From positions 17,874,001 to 17,938,000 of the forward strand of contig JAFFJZ010000002.1 in NCBI GenBank assembly GCA_018340375.1: a stretch of 64,000 nucleotides of DNA. Reading direction: 5' to 3'. The translations under genes were made by a program, and so were the position numbers. This stretch comes from Gonatopus flavifemur. Taxonomy: Eukaryota; Arthropoda; Insecta; Hymenoptera; Dryinidae. This document shows positions 24,401 through 35,533 of this stretch, piece by piece; positions within the stretch are counted from its first letter, which is position 1; the number at the start of each line of letters is the position of its first letter. The notes beneath the pieces were generated by a model that had not been told where the DNA came from, ran no database searches, and worked only from the letters and a program-made list of their open reading frames with translations.

Positions 24401-26759
24401 TAATTGCTACAACTTAAGAGACAGCCTCTTATAGCCAGCAGCTGTTTATATACAGAAGCAATGTCGTGTGCCAGGCAATGAATGATAAGAAACCTGACTG
24501 AAATTGAGTAGACCTACAGAGTAGTGTCATTAAAAGATCACTTCTCGATTCTCACAGAAGGCTTCTGGTCTTCGATTAATTAAAATGATTTCGGCGAATA
24601 ACGAAATCGATGAAGAATTTTCTTTGTTACTTTGCGAATGAAAAAGATTCTTGATAGTTCAAAAAGAAGTATACTATAATTCTAGTCCTTCTTTGCATAA
24701 TTTTAATTCATAACATACACCGGATGGACTTGATAAACAACAACACGTGTGTGGGCTACCGATCAAAATTCTGAATGACAAATTCCTTCATTTCGTTGAC
24801 ATTATTGAATGTATTATTTCGCTTCCGCTAAACCAATCGATGGGAATCGATGAGAGTCGATAATTAAGGTAATTAAAAAGTCCATCAGTCCATCCGAAAT
24901 ACTGTTATACGCAATATTCGTGACACGCGATTTAATTCGATGGGCGTCGATACGAAGAAGAAAACAGCTCTTTTCACGCGTTTGATCCATTTTACTTCCA
25001 CCCCGACCTTTGATATTTGATCGTATATTATATATCGATTGAGAGAATAAGAAACAAGGTGAATTCGAAAACAGAGATTTATAAATAAACCTTCAAAGTC
25101 TATTAAGTGAATGCGCGATTACCATAAACTGGTAATAATACGCTGGTCTATATATGTATCATATTTATGTATTCAGGCTGCTCGTGTCTTCTCTCCGTAA
25201 AACCCTAGAAAGTAATTTTATAGCCAAGAATGCTCATCAAATAGGATTCTTTTGAAATAATGGATTTTTTCTACCTGGCAACGAGGAAGGTTCCGTGTTT
25301 CCAATATTTCACACGGTTAAGTACTATACAACGATTTTCATGAATATTCACACAAAAATAAACAGCGGGAAACGATTGGAATTATTTACTTTCATGTGAA
25401 AAATTGTACTGATCCTGAAGATTATGTATGAATATGATGATGTGAGAATTCTATCATTTCTGTTCAAAATGGGGATCTTGAATTCGATCTATGGGACTCA
25501 AAATAAGGACTTGGAAAAGATTGAAATTTCACCAAACCTATTCCAACAAAGCGTAATCGCAGTTCGAGCAACAACAGTTCTCTTTGTTGGAGACAATGGA
25601 AAAATTCAGATCACTAAAAACCTGTAAAAGACGAGTATATTCGCTACCAGATATTTTTATCACGCATCGACTGTTGGTGAATTTAAAAATACTTTTATTG
25701 TACCATCATCTCGAGTGTTATCTATCTAATTTTCATTTTATGCGTGTGCTCATCTCACGAGATGTTTTCACTTACGAACGAAGAAGAAAAGAAAGAATTA
25801 GAGAAATAAGAATAATTTTTTGCAAGAGAAGCAAACAGGGGAAAAAAAGAAGGTCGTCGGTTCCACTTGACGGTCCGATAGCGAGGAGGATTTAATTGAC
25901 ACCGGTAGGTGTCGCCGCACTAAACTATGCAAAGTGACCGGCGGCTCGTCGGCTTTCACCTTCTGAAGTCCTCTACTTCTTCCTCGCTCTCCTGTCCCGT
26001 TTGCCCATCTGTGATACACCGTGGCTCTCTTCTCTTCTTCCTCTTTCTCTATGTGTTCAAACCCGCGTACAAGAAGACATGCCTGCCTAGTCGCCGACGC
26101 CAGTCGGCGGCAGTCAACGACGTTGATGACCATCGAAGATGATCATCGGTCCGAGAAACGAACCTAGAAGGTCCTGCCGCGTGATCGAATCGATTGCGCT
26201 CGATCAATTCACCCCTCCTCATTTCCCCTTGAAAATCGAAACTCATCCATCTCTGAGAAATACGTTTCTCTCCTCCAGCTAGTCATTTTATCGGTAAAGA
26301 AAGATACAAGAGCAAAGAAAAAAGTTGGGACACGCTGATTGTTTCACGAATAAAAACAAAGCAAGTGGAGAGAGAGAGAGAGAGGTGAAAAAAACAACAA
26401 ATTATCTTGAGCTCCGATGAGTTGTAATTCCTTCGGCTCTTTATGAATCAGACTTTAGGTGCGGTGACGATTTTTAAAATCGTATTTCAATTAAGGTGGA
26501 TGGATACACAATATTATCCGTGTTGTTTTTGTTTCGATGCGTGAGGTGGGATCGAGTATTCCAAAGCGTGACGTGTATCGAGATATTTCATTTTATCTAA
26601 TGAAGCTCGAGATGAGTACAGGAATGAAAGAATCACTTGGTTTGATAATTCTGGATTCCAAGTGAGATTTCGAAGGACGTAACCAGACAGACGAATGATC
26701 TGATTTGAAGCAAGTTGGAGGTAAGGAGTATCATGTTGCATTCGGTATGTTTTGGATAA
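21401..26759. other. Intergenic, no gene seen
   Basis: AT-rich non-coding DNA. It holds a (GAAG)n run at about 21910-21931, a short hairpin ATATGTTGAT...ATCAACATAT at about 22551-22576, and a CpG-richer island at about 25840-26250 with a (GA)n run at about 26370-26383. Open frames of 60-110 codons here have no recognisable features. Confidence 0.6.
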
Positions 26760-27551
26760 CCCAGGTATGCTTTGACAAACGTACCATGCTTGGTGCCAAG
26801 CTTGAGTCGATGCTAGTCAACATCGGGCCTAGCTTGGTTGCTAACATTGGCACCAAACTTGATTATTGTCTGGAATGATAACAATGTTCAATGCTTGGCA
26901 TCCAAGCTTGGTTCAATATTAAAATTCAATATTCGTTCTATGCTTGCAATCGATATTGTTACCATTATTGATATACAATACTAATTTGAGCTGAATGAAT
27001 AGGATAGATTTTTCATTGGAGTCCAAGTTTGATTGAACATTCACATTTGAGTAATTGACCAAACTTGGTGACAGGTTCGAGTCAATGCTAGTCATCACCG
27101 GGCGTAGCTTGATGGCCAACAATGTTACCAAGCTGATAAGCCAAGCTGTTATCAATGCTTGTTATCACCGGGTGTAGCCTAATTACAATCAATGTTATCA
27201 AGCTAGATGATTGTTTAGGATGATAATAACGTTCTCTGCTAAGCATTCAGCTGTCATGTATATCGGAAATCCAACACAGCAAAATATGCTTGGTCCTAGC
27301 ATTGATGTTCAAGACGCTATCAAGGTTTGGTTAGCTATGACGGGCCAAGCATTGGTCGAGGCTTGCTTGACGAAAATCAAATCAAACACGACAAAATATG
27401 CTTGGTCCTAACATTGGTGTCCAAGACTCTATCAACGCTTAGTCAGCTATGGCGGGCCACTCATCGGCCAAGGCTATGCTAACCAGGCTTAGCATACCAA
27501 GTTTGACGCCGATCATGGTGCAACTGTCAGTCTTGGCATTACGAGCCTGGG
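26760..27551. mobile_element. AAGCTTGG-rich repeat element with CCCAGG...CCTGGG ends
   Basis: It starts CCCAGGTATGCTTTGACAAA and appears to end GCATTACGAGCCTGGG. The interior is built from degenerate units of about 110 bp containing AAGCTTGG/CCAAGCTT, ACCGGGCGTAGC and CAATGTTATC motifs. The block AAAATATGCTTGGTCCTA occurs twice (about 27282 and 27393). The first 158 bp recur inverted at 28990-29147. No transposase is visible, and the target duplication is unclear. Confidence 0.6.
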
Positions 27552-28026
27552 TAGTAACAAACCAAATTTCGCTGTCTAGCGAATTTTATTTCCTCCATAC
27601 ATGAATTCTCTTAAATCTGCATATTTTATCATTTAAAAAATGAACAAATATTCTGATATACAACAAAGAATCAGAATTACTTGAAAGTTGTCAGCTGAAA
27701 ATCATTTCATGCCTCGTAAAAGTGTGGCCTTCCCCTGGTGAAAATCATGTGAAGCAGTCCACTGGTCCATGTCAAGGCCAGGGATACGTGTGGTCCGCCT
27801 CAATAGCGCCAGGAAAGCGGTGACGAAGGGCCTAGAATGATTTTTACTAAAGTTATGTCCTCCTATTGTGATGATGAAAAATCATATTTTTTGAATACCT
27901 TTTCATAAAATTTCCCTTTTTTTGGAAATTATGAGAATTTTTCCATCATTCTTCTAGAGAATCTGGAGTTTCCAGAGGAATTATAGACGTGGTTTCTTCG
28001 TCAGTTTTTGGCACATGAGCGTACTC
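27552..28026. other. Non-coding, origin unclear
   Basis: A moderately GC-rich stretch at about 27715-27845 begins near CCCCTGGTGAAAATCATG and resembles the left end of the 28445 element, so it may be a truncated relative. No gene is seen. Confidence 0.4.
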
Positions 28027-28439
28027 ACTGGTGTTGCCTTGATCTACAAAACGAGCTATCACGATCTTTAGATCCTAGCCTCGTTCAACTGAAAGTACAT
28101 TCATCCACAGTAACGAAAATTGGATGAAAATACAATCTTGAGAATAGTCAACTTGTTTTGGGAATCCAAATTGAAATATAAGTTTATGAAATCAAGTTTT
28201 GAATTAATCTGTATTCGATCTGGACATGATCTGAATTTCGATCTGGCTCGAACCGCTTGGAGTGTTAATTGAATAAAAATTAAGATTAACGGGATTGCAG
28301 CTCGATATAAACTGACTCATAATAGAATTTCAGTTCTAATCTACATTTTAATCAATTTTTACTTCCCATAATTTTAATTGAAGAACATTGGAATGTAAAG
28401 ATCGTGATAGCTCGTTTTCCGGATCGCGGCAACACTAGT
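28027..28439. mobile_element. MITE with about 45-bp inverted ends (ACTGGTGTTGCC)
   Basis: The left arm ACTGGTGTTGCC...AAAACGAGCTATCACGATCTTTA (28027-28071) is matched by the inverted right arm ending GGCAACACTAGT at 28439. The inner 25 bp of the arms are identical. ACTC flanks both sides (28023-28026 and 28440-28443), a candidate 4-bp target duplication. The interior is AT-rich and non-coding. Confidence 0.75.
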
Positions 28440-28444
28440 ACTCA

Positions 28445-28595
28445 CCCTGGTGAAAATTTTCGCTCGCCGGAAGCGAACTTTGAAACAAATGAAGCGTAGA
28501 ATGTTTCAATTTCCGCTTCTGTCGCGCTTAGATACTGTTTCATTTGCGCTCCCGCGTCACTTCATACCCTTCTTACGCTCCCTTTTTCACTAGGG
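28445..28595. mobile_element. Short MITE, CCCTGGTGAAAA termini
   Basis: The left end CCCTGGTGAAAA pairs with the right end TTTTTCACTAGGG. CA on both sides (28443-28444 and 28596-28597) is a possible 2-bp duplication. GAAGCG/CGCTTC motifs repeat in both orientations inside. Confidence 0.6.
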
Positions 28596-28616
28596 CAGCA
28601 AGGGGTGGTTGTTCTA

Positions 28617-28866
28617 GGGATCCTTCAATGAGGGATAAAACGATCAGCTTTTTTCTTGCCACCATTCTTGGGATAGGGTTGGTTTGCACGTCATTCAATG
28701 AATAAAATTGAATAGTCGATTGAAAACATGACGAAACAATGGAATTTATATTATATTTTCAATGGATTACTCAGTTTTATCCATTGGATGATGCATAAAT
28801 TAGGTATCCATTTTTTGATTATCCCATTAATGGCGGCCGTTGTCTTATCCCTCACTGGAGGATCCC
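28617..28866. mobile_element. MITE with GGGATCCT termini
   Basis: The left arm GGGATCCTTCAATGAGGGAT is matched by the inverted right arm ATCCCTCACTGGAGGATCCC. ATTCAATGAA/TTCAATGG and CCATTGG motifs add further internal symmetry. No coding sequence. Confidence 0.7.
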
Positions 28867-28989
28867 AAGGTTGTTCTCCGTCTACAAGCTGAATTTTGCG
28901 CTTCATTTTAAACCCCATGCCAGACCCGAATCAAAGGCTATCAGCTATAGCCTGGGCCTCGCTTACTGGGAGACATTTGAGAAAGCTGC

Positions 28990-29147
28990 ATTGAACCAAG
29001 CTTGGGTGCCAAGGATTGAACATTGTTATCATTCCAGACAATAATCAAGTTTGGTGCCAATGTTAGCAACCAAGCTAGGCCCGATGTTGACTAGCATTGA
29101 CTCAAGCTTGGCACCAAACATGGTACGTTTGTCAAAGCATACCTGGG
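28990..29147. repeat. Inverted 158-bp copy of the 26760 terminus
   Basis: Read on the minus strand this is a near-identical copy of 26760-26917: by eye about four differences in 158 bp, with no indel. It is a solo terminus or the far end of a 2.4-kb fold-back element that has gathered three other MITEs. Confidence 0.85.
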
Positions 29148-29285
29148 TATAGATCGCCAATAATCTTGCTGAGGCAGGAAAATTTTTGGTATAAAACGAA
29201 AAAAAATTGCTGATGTAGCTAACAAGATTGCTGTAAAAGCAAATAGATTGATTTCACAGCAAAAAATTTACTGTTCCAACAAGAG

Positions 29286-29613
29286 CCCAACCAGAAATTT
29301 ACAACAGGCGCAGTACTGTACCAGTACTAGCCAAGACTGGCAGGGTACTGGCATTTATCTGGAATGATAACGCTTTCCAGTACTGAGGATTGAGTACTGA
29401 TGCCATTATTCGCAATCAGTGCAGGGCCAGTACTGGGTTAGTACCTGGCCGTTATTAAGTTCTCAGTACTGGTTTATCAGTACAGGCATAGTACTGTATT
29501 TTTATGTATCCAGTACTGATCCCGTACGTGTTGACCAAGTGTTGGAGACTCAATACTGGCACTGTACTGCACCTGTTGTCAACATTGGCATATTACGGAT
29601 TTTTCTGATTGGG
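29286..29613 (+). mobile_element. CCCAATCAG / CAGTACTG MITE, copy 1
   Basis: Left end CCCAACCAGAAATTTACAAC, right end TTTTTCTGATTGGG, AG on both sides (29284-29285 and 29614-29615), length 328 bp. The interior repeats CAGTACTGG and its complement about ten times, in a palindromic layout with ACAACAGGCGCAGTACTG near the left and CTGTACTGCACCTGTTGT near the right. Apparent open frames reflect the repeats. Confidence 0.85.
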
Positions 29614-30320
29614 AGGTGTCTACCAGAATCAGATTTCGCTGTCACAGAGAATTTTTTTCTCCGTGTCGATAGAGTGGATATATACATTACATCAAACATC
29701 ATCGTTTTCTCGCTACTGGAAAATGTTGTTTGATTTCAATGAATCTCTTAAAACATTATATGTTCGAAGTTTGAATCGTTTATTGAAACGAATTAGTAAT
29801 CAAATGACGAGATACTCAGTTGTTGAAGACTGAGAATCTCTCAATGCATCGTTCAAATTGTTTAAATGTTTCCAATTGCTAGGAGTCAATTCGAGAAGAT
29901 AAATAACGATAATTCATCAGATTTTGTACATAAAACATTGACATCAACCCACATTTCTTGTTTTTAATTTCTGACGAATCTAGGAAAATTTATTAAATTT
30001 TACAATCTATTCCATTTTAAATTACAATCAGTGAATTTCTATAGACGGAGAAAAGAGGTATTAAAAAATCGTAAAGTTCGTTGAAATATGCAGCAGACCC
30101 GCATCCAATATGTGACATGAGAAACTGTGTGTAATGCCACATTCTGATCACTTGTGCATAAAATTGAAATTCAGCGATGGAAATTATGGGAATCGTCAAT
30201 TCTCATAGTCATTCACAAGGATAGTACATGACGTTACAGTTGTAATATGTTACATTACACGATTAATGAATAATTATAAAGCTCATCCAACTGAATACAT
30301 ATTAAAAACTTTTATTTTTA
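29614..30320. other. Non-coding, no feature
   Basis: AT-rich, with no gene, TIR or tandem repeat that I can support. Confidence 0.5.
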
Positions 30321-30580
30321 CGCTGTAAAAAAATATAAGTAGTTTTTTCTCAATTCAGTGGTGGATCCCATCCTGCGGTCGCGAGGAAATTGCTTTTTCG
30401 TCCAAAAATAGGATATTTTTTCTCAATTTTGAGGAATTATTTTGATTTTTCTGAGTATTGAATTCGCCACAAAGTGATGAAAAACACTACCGAATCAGGT
30501 TGAAAAGTTCCTTATTCTTGGTGGAAGTTTGCTGTCATCAAATGTTGGGGGAAAACCGCGGCAGCGTTTTCAGTGCATTG
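30321..30580 (+). repeat. CACTGTAAAA-type repeat, copy A
   Basis: First of three diverged copies in one orientation within 1 kb. Shared landmarks: a start like CGCTGTAAAAAAAT, GTGGTGGATCCC, CGAGGAAATTG, GTATTGAATTCGCCACAAA, GGTGGAAGTTTGCTG, GGGGGAAAA, and an end like TTTTCAGTGC. Confidence 0.6.
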
Positions 30581-30712
30581 AGATCAACTAGGATGCGGTT
30601 ATATTCGTTAGCATCACCCAATTCAGTATTTAAAGTGTGAATTAATGACTGTTTCAACTCGTGCAAGGATGTCACAGCTCAAGGGAAGCATCTTTGTCCG
30701 CATAAATGAAGT

Positions 30713-30926
30713 GGGTACAATAAAAAATATTGGGAGTTGTCCTTCACAAAAGTGGTAGATTTTTTCCCCTGATCGTGGGAGAATTTTTCCCCTTTCGAGT
30801 GTTGAATTCTCTACAAATGAAGAAAAATTTCATTGAATCATGGTGGATAATGCCCATCCATAGAGAAACTCTGTCGGCTACTATCACTTTTCGGGGGAAA
30901 ATTTCATAATCATTTTTTACAGTACA
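30713..30926 (+). repeat. CACTGTAAAA-type repeat, copy B
   Basis: Bounded by GTACAATAAAAAAT and ATTTTTTACAGTAC. Shares GTGGTAGATTTTTTCCCC, CGTGGGAGAAT, GTTGAATTCTCTACAAATGAAG and GGGGGAAAATT with copies A and C. Confidence 0.65.
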
Positions 30927-31017
30927 TGAGAAGATCTTGATGTTCGAACATCACATGGGAAGTTGTAGGATCCATTTACTTTTATTCTGGAAATTTAATA
31001 AACAACACAGAAATAAC

Positions 31018-31254
31018 TGTGTGTAAAACTGTGGGGGAGTTCTTTTTCTTCCACACTTTTGGTGGATTCCGTCCCCTCATCGTGGGGGAATTGTTTTTCC
31101 ATCAAAATTGGGAGATTTTTCCACCACTTTGAAGAAGTATTTTGTTTTTTAGGTGTTAAATCTTCTACAAATGAAGGAAAAGTTCACCTCTATGGTGGAA
31201 CTTTGTTGCCCTCATTTTTTGGGGGAGAATTCCACAATCACCTTTTAGAGTGTA
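31018..31254 (+). repeat. CACTGTAAAA-type repeat, copy C
   Basis: Shares TTGGTGGATTCCGTCCCC, CGTGGGGGAATTG, CTACAAATGAAGGAAAAG, GGTGGAACTTTG and GGGGGAGAATT with the other two copies. It ends CCTTTTAGAGTGTA. Confidence 0.65.
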
Positions 31255-33157
31255 ACTGAATTTGATATGAATTTTCAAACTTCCTAAATTTCTTCGAAAC
31301 AATGATAATTTTGCATCATAAGCAGGATTAATTCCAATCGTTCACTTCCAGCGATGGCTCGTTTTTATCTCGAGATAAAAAAAATTGTTGATCTCATCGT
31401 GAAATGAATCGAACACGTCACAGGACTAAGAATTCCTTCCACGATTCAATTTCACATATTCATCACACTTATTTTTCGATATCCATCCGAGCTTCCCGTA
31501 CGGTCTCCGTGAGAAATGGTTAGAAAAAAAGAGGATACATCCAATTTAATTGGATGAATTACGAAGAAAAGACAAAGTGGGAACCCGAAATCCGTTCAAT
31601 TCCGGTAGTCGAAAAGTATGGTTGGTCATTGTAGAGGGTGGACACGACTCCTTCGCAATTGTCGTCGTCCTCTTCACCGGGAAAGAAAGGAGGAAGGAAG
31701 AGAGGAATGAAGAACGAGACGGGGGTGAGGCGTCGTTGATAGAAAAAAAATGGCGAAAAATGCGAACTTCTCACCGCGGTTGGCGACAAAGGCTTGCTGC
31801 TCTGTTGCTGCTGGTGTATCTTAGTCGAAGAAATAAATCTCTCCGTCTTCTTCTCTCTCCATCTTTTCCGTGAGTTCACCTCTTTGGACAGACTTGGAAT
31901 CGCGTGAATCTTGTGAAACTCGGTATATGGATCTCTTTCTTTCGTATTATCTCTTTCGCTCTTCTTCTTTGCTTCACGAGAAGATAGTGGACTCTCATTT
32001 ACACTACGAGTCGCTACCAGAGGATTTACTGGCCGCAGAATACAATGCGGACCTGTCTGTGTCCATCTACCGAAACCTACAGGAGCCGTCCTCTAGTCTT
32101 GTACTTCTTTCGTCGTAGCTATACATATCCAGAGCCCTTGTTGCTGTTACTTCTGCCTTTGCTGGACCGTCGCCACGATTTCTCTTCGCTCGCGGTATAA
32201 GGAAGATGCGAGAAAGGAAAATGTCAAGTATTTTACACTCCAAGTGAAATGGAATTCGCATTCGGTCTATATTTGAATTATAATCCTTGGTCTTGAATTA
32301 TTGCCAAAATTAATGTTCCATGGTTTCGTTGAAACTCAGAGCTTCTCGTTATTATCATTATTTCGGAGGGAAATTGCATAATAATGTATGAGAGAATGTG
32401 ATCAGAGGAATATACCATGACAATTGAATCATTTTGTGGAATTAACATGAACAAAAGTCCTATCGTTTAATATCGAATATCACCGTGAAGAATCTTATAA
32501 GCGAGTCCTGATTTGCACCTGGTCAATGTGACTATGGGAAGATAGTGGGATTGAGGACCAGCGGGGGAGGCAGAGGAGAAAGAGGAGAAAAAAGACTTGA
32601 TCGGTGCGCACTTAAGCGATCAACGACGCACATTCACACCGCGCACTCAGTCTTGGACTCGTGCTCGCGTACACGTATATGACATCGTGCATATGTGGAT
32701 GTGAAAGGGGTAACAGAGTGGGAGGAAAGGTTTCTAGCGAGACAACGTTTGTCGGCACGTTTGTGGGACCGACGCCGCCGCTGACGTCGCCAGGGCCATT
32801 GCTGCTGCTGCTGCTGCTGCCGTTGCTCCTGCTTCTGCGTTGCTGTTGTTCTACGGCTCTCGAGTACAACCGTCGTTTTGAATGATCAACCAATTCGCAC
32901 GGGGTAGTTTACCATATCGAAAAGGTCATGCAGGTAATTTAAATATTTTTAGAGAGTTTAAAAAAGAAAAATACAAGAAATCTTCATTACAAATTGACCC
33001 TAAAAGAACTATAAGTTTAGTTCACACCAGTCGTGGATTTTGTCTCCACTCAATCAAATTTTCACAATTTTTTTTCACAGTGCAGATTACTATTGTAACA
33101 TCTGAAAAATGATTGTGGAATGTTTCCCTAAAATATGTTGGCATTGAAGTTCCACCA
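31255..33157. other. Non-coding with two CpG-richer islands
   Basis: An island at about 31540-32200 and another at about 32560-32890 are richer in GC and CpG than their surroundings. The second includes a (CTG)n run at about 32801-32821. Frames through them (for example minus 32612-32893 with Ser/Gln runs) come from simple repeats. A promoter or enhancer role is possible but unproven. Confidence 0.45.
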
Positions 33158-33374
33158 CACGGAGAAAACAGAACAGCGAATGATTGCTAGAAATACGAGG
33201 GATCATTGCTAAAAAGCGTTATCAAATTAGTGATAACTGAACTTTTCTATCAACAGTTCCTTATGCGAGGAGTAGTAACAGTTCCTATCTTCATATCAAG
33301 ATCACTGCTAACTCATTTAATTTCTATTACAATATAAACTGAACAAACATACTTCCTATTTCTCATAAAACTTA

Positions 33375-34263
33375 CACTGAGAAAAAAAGATTGTGAACTC
33401 AAAGACGGTTTAGTTCTTTCAACTACATCGTGGGCTTAAATACGGCGAATCTCACGGAATAGTTCCGTCAACTACATCGTATGTTTGTAAAGATTGATTC
33501 CCATCAACTACAGATGTAGTTGACAGAACTAAATGGTAATTTGATCAAATACATCATTCTTTTAACATAAAAATGATACTTATTACAATCAATTATACCG
33601 TATTTCATTAGATTCAATAATTATTCCAATCAACTCAATGGAAGAATCCGTTCAAGGTTACAAGATGTTTAATGCAAGACTATTTCATTTCAAATCATAA
33701 ATATATTTATGTAAAAAAAATGTGTAAATCAAAAAGTTAATCTTCATTTGTTTACTGTTCAATCTCTGAAATGCTTCGATATCTTACCATGATGATGCCG
33801 GTGAGTGTATATAATATCAAACCTCATTTGAGGGGAATCGAACCTACCTATCTTGAGTTTACCTACCTATCTGAGACACTAACGTCCTAACCGTTTCTCT
33901 ACAGTGCGCTTCGCATTTTGCTCTTGCAAAAGTTGTTAATGTACTACATACCCTGTATTCTACCACCTCTGATCAGGTGATTTTCAAATAATTATTTCTT
34001 TATTACAACTAAAAATGCGTTCAATTACATTTCTCCCACAATTGTTTCAACTAACGAAATGAATTGATTCAACTACAACGATAACTCCAGTGAATGACAT
34101 TGATGTTTGAACAAAATGAACGTTGATGATACTATAACAGTGTGATGTAGTTGTGATTACCTCAACGAAATTATGTTTAGTTCAAATACAATTCCTTCGT
34201 GGTAACTATATACAGTCCAAATACACGCTTAAGTTGAGCTCACTTCACTTCTTTCTCTCAGTG
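33375..34263. mobile_element. CACTGAGAAAAA MITE, TA duplication
   Basis: Begins CACTGAGAAAAAAAGATTGT at 33375 and ends CTTTCTCTCAGTG at 34263, with TA on both sides (33373-33374 and 34264-34265). The interior repeats CAACTACATCGT/GATGTAGTT motifs many times in both orientations. A tRNA-like segment lies within it at about 33825-33935. Confidence 0.75.
33825..33935 (-). repeat. tRNA-like segment (possible SINE head)
   Basis: On the minus strand, GGTTCGATTCCCC matches the Pol III B box. About 50-60 bases upstream is GTAGAGAAACGGTTAGGACG, which is tRNA-like around the A box and D-loop. No cloverleaf can be closed, so this is a relic and not a tRNA gene. A related GGTTCGAACCCCC block lies at about 34432-34446 on the same strand. 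Confidence 0.4.
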
Positions 34264-34613
34264 TAGTGATCAATACCACCATTCAAAAGAAAGATGCCGT
34301 GAATTATCCTCAAATATTACGCAAAAAAAATTAATTCCATTGGAATTCATACTCCCACGACGATTTTTCGTCCCATAGATCAGGATACAAGGCTGTGGAA
34401 GTAGGACATTTTTTTGTCAGTAATGGGGGTTCGAACCTAACCAACCTAACTTACCTGAAGTGACGCTTACACCGAACTTTTCGTATTCAATTTCATGACT
34501 TTTTTGTGATGACTGAGGGAACCATCGCTAACTCCATTTGTCACTGAATACTCCACAGTATAGGCAGGATTGATGCAATTTTCCTTGACTATACACTATT
34601 TTTCTATGATTCA

Positions 34614-34878
34614 CACGGAGAAAAAGAAATAGTTGCAGCAACTACTTGAATAGTCGATTTTCGACCATTTACTAAAGTAGTTGCTGCAGCTACTTAGTAG
34701 TCAGGACAAGTGATTCGATAGTTGCACTAACTCAAGTAAATACCTGAGGTATTTTGAATTAGTTGAGACAGCTAACGTGTTACTTGTCCTGACTACTAAG
34801 TAGCTGCAGCAACTACTCAAGTAGATGGTCGAAAATCGCCTATTCAAGTAGTTGCTGCAACTATTCTCTTTTTCCGTG
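34614..34878. mobile_element. CACGGAGAAAAAG fold-back MITE, CA duplication
   Basis: Near-perfect inverted arms of over 100 bp, starting CACGGAAA/CACGGAGAAAAAGAAATAG at the ends, with repeated AGTAGTTGCTGCAGCTACT palindromes. CA lies on both sides (34612-34613 and 34879-34880). The transcript would fold into one long hairpin. Confidence 0.85.
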
Positions 34879-35091
34879 CATTTCTATCATCACAAGCGCT
34901 CATCACTTATCTTCCAAAAATTGGCTTTAATCCTGGGCAAGATAGTGATCATCGCTACCCATTTCAAAATCATTTTTCTCCGTGCATGGATGGGGAAAGT
35001 TTCTACTGAATTTAATGGAATTTTTCCTTAGTTTTTTGAGGATTGAATACGAGCAGAAGGCGAATAATTTCCGATGGTTTTTATAGAAAAA

Positions 35092-35362
35092 CACTGAGAA
35101 GGAAAAGTTGTAAAATTTACCTCTTGTTAAATAAATACATGGAGGATTCAAAAATGTAGTGCGAGCTACTAAAATTTTAGCTAACATAATTTCACTGCAG
35201 GGGAAGTAAGATGCACTTCAGCTATGGTATATATCACATCACTATAATTGTAATCATTATAATTGTAAAATCAACCAAAATTGTGGTAGCTTACACTAAA
35301 TTCTAAATCATCCATATATTTACTCAATGAGATGTAAATTTCACAAGGTTTTTTTCTCAGTG
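35092..35362. mobile_element. CACTGAGAA MITE, AA duplication
   Basis: The left end CACTGAGAAGGAAAAGTTGT pairs with the right end ending GTTTTTTTCTCAGTG, and the match continues into TAAAATTTAC/GTAAATTTCAC. AA flanks both sides. The interior has TAGCTAACATAA/TAGCTTACA motifs. Confidence 0.75.
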
Positions 35363-35415
35363 AATGGTTTCACTACAACCAAGGAGCAAGAGAAAACACA
35401 ATTTTCACAATGTAC

Positions 35416-35533
35416 TAGGGGTGGTATGCAAAATCAGGTCTGAGACTAGGACCAGTTCTACGCAAAGTATAAGCTTATGGGCTGGGACTAGGTCCAGTCT
35501 CAGACCTAACTCTGCATACCGCTCTTAACCCTC
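35416..35533. mobile_element. Small palindromic hAT-like MITE (TAGGGGTGGTATGC)
   Basis: TAGGGGTGGTATGC at the left matches GCATACCGCTCTTAACCCT at the right. Inner arms AGGTCTGAGACTAGGACCAG and CTAGGTCCAGTCTCAGACCT are nearly perfect complements. A diverged partial relative is at about 59958-60035. Confidence 0.7.

Larger units (their letters stand above)
33158..34984. mobile_element. CACGGAGAAAA MITE hosting other elements
   Basis: CACGGAGAAAA at 33158 pairs with TTTTTCTCCGTG ending at 34984, with CA on both sides (33156-33157 and 34985-34986). Both ends continue into AGCGAATGATTGCTAG-like sequence, also present in the 49889 element. It contains the complete elements 33375-34263 and 34614-34878, so the original was under 700 bp. 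The pairing of such distant ends is inference. Confidence 0.5.

Noticed and set aside
32612..32893. Minus-strand Ser/Gln-rich frame that might be a first exon
   Set aside because: Driven by a CTG microsatellite and CpG island; no downstream partner exon or known protein recognised.
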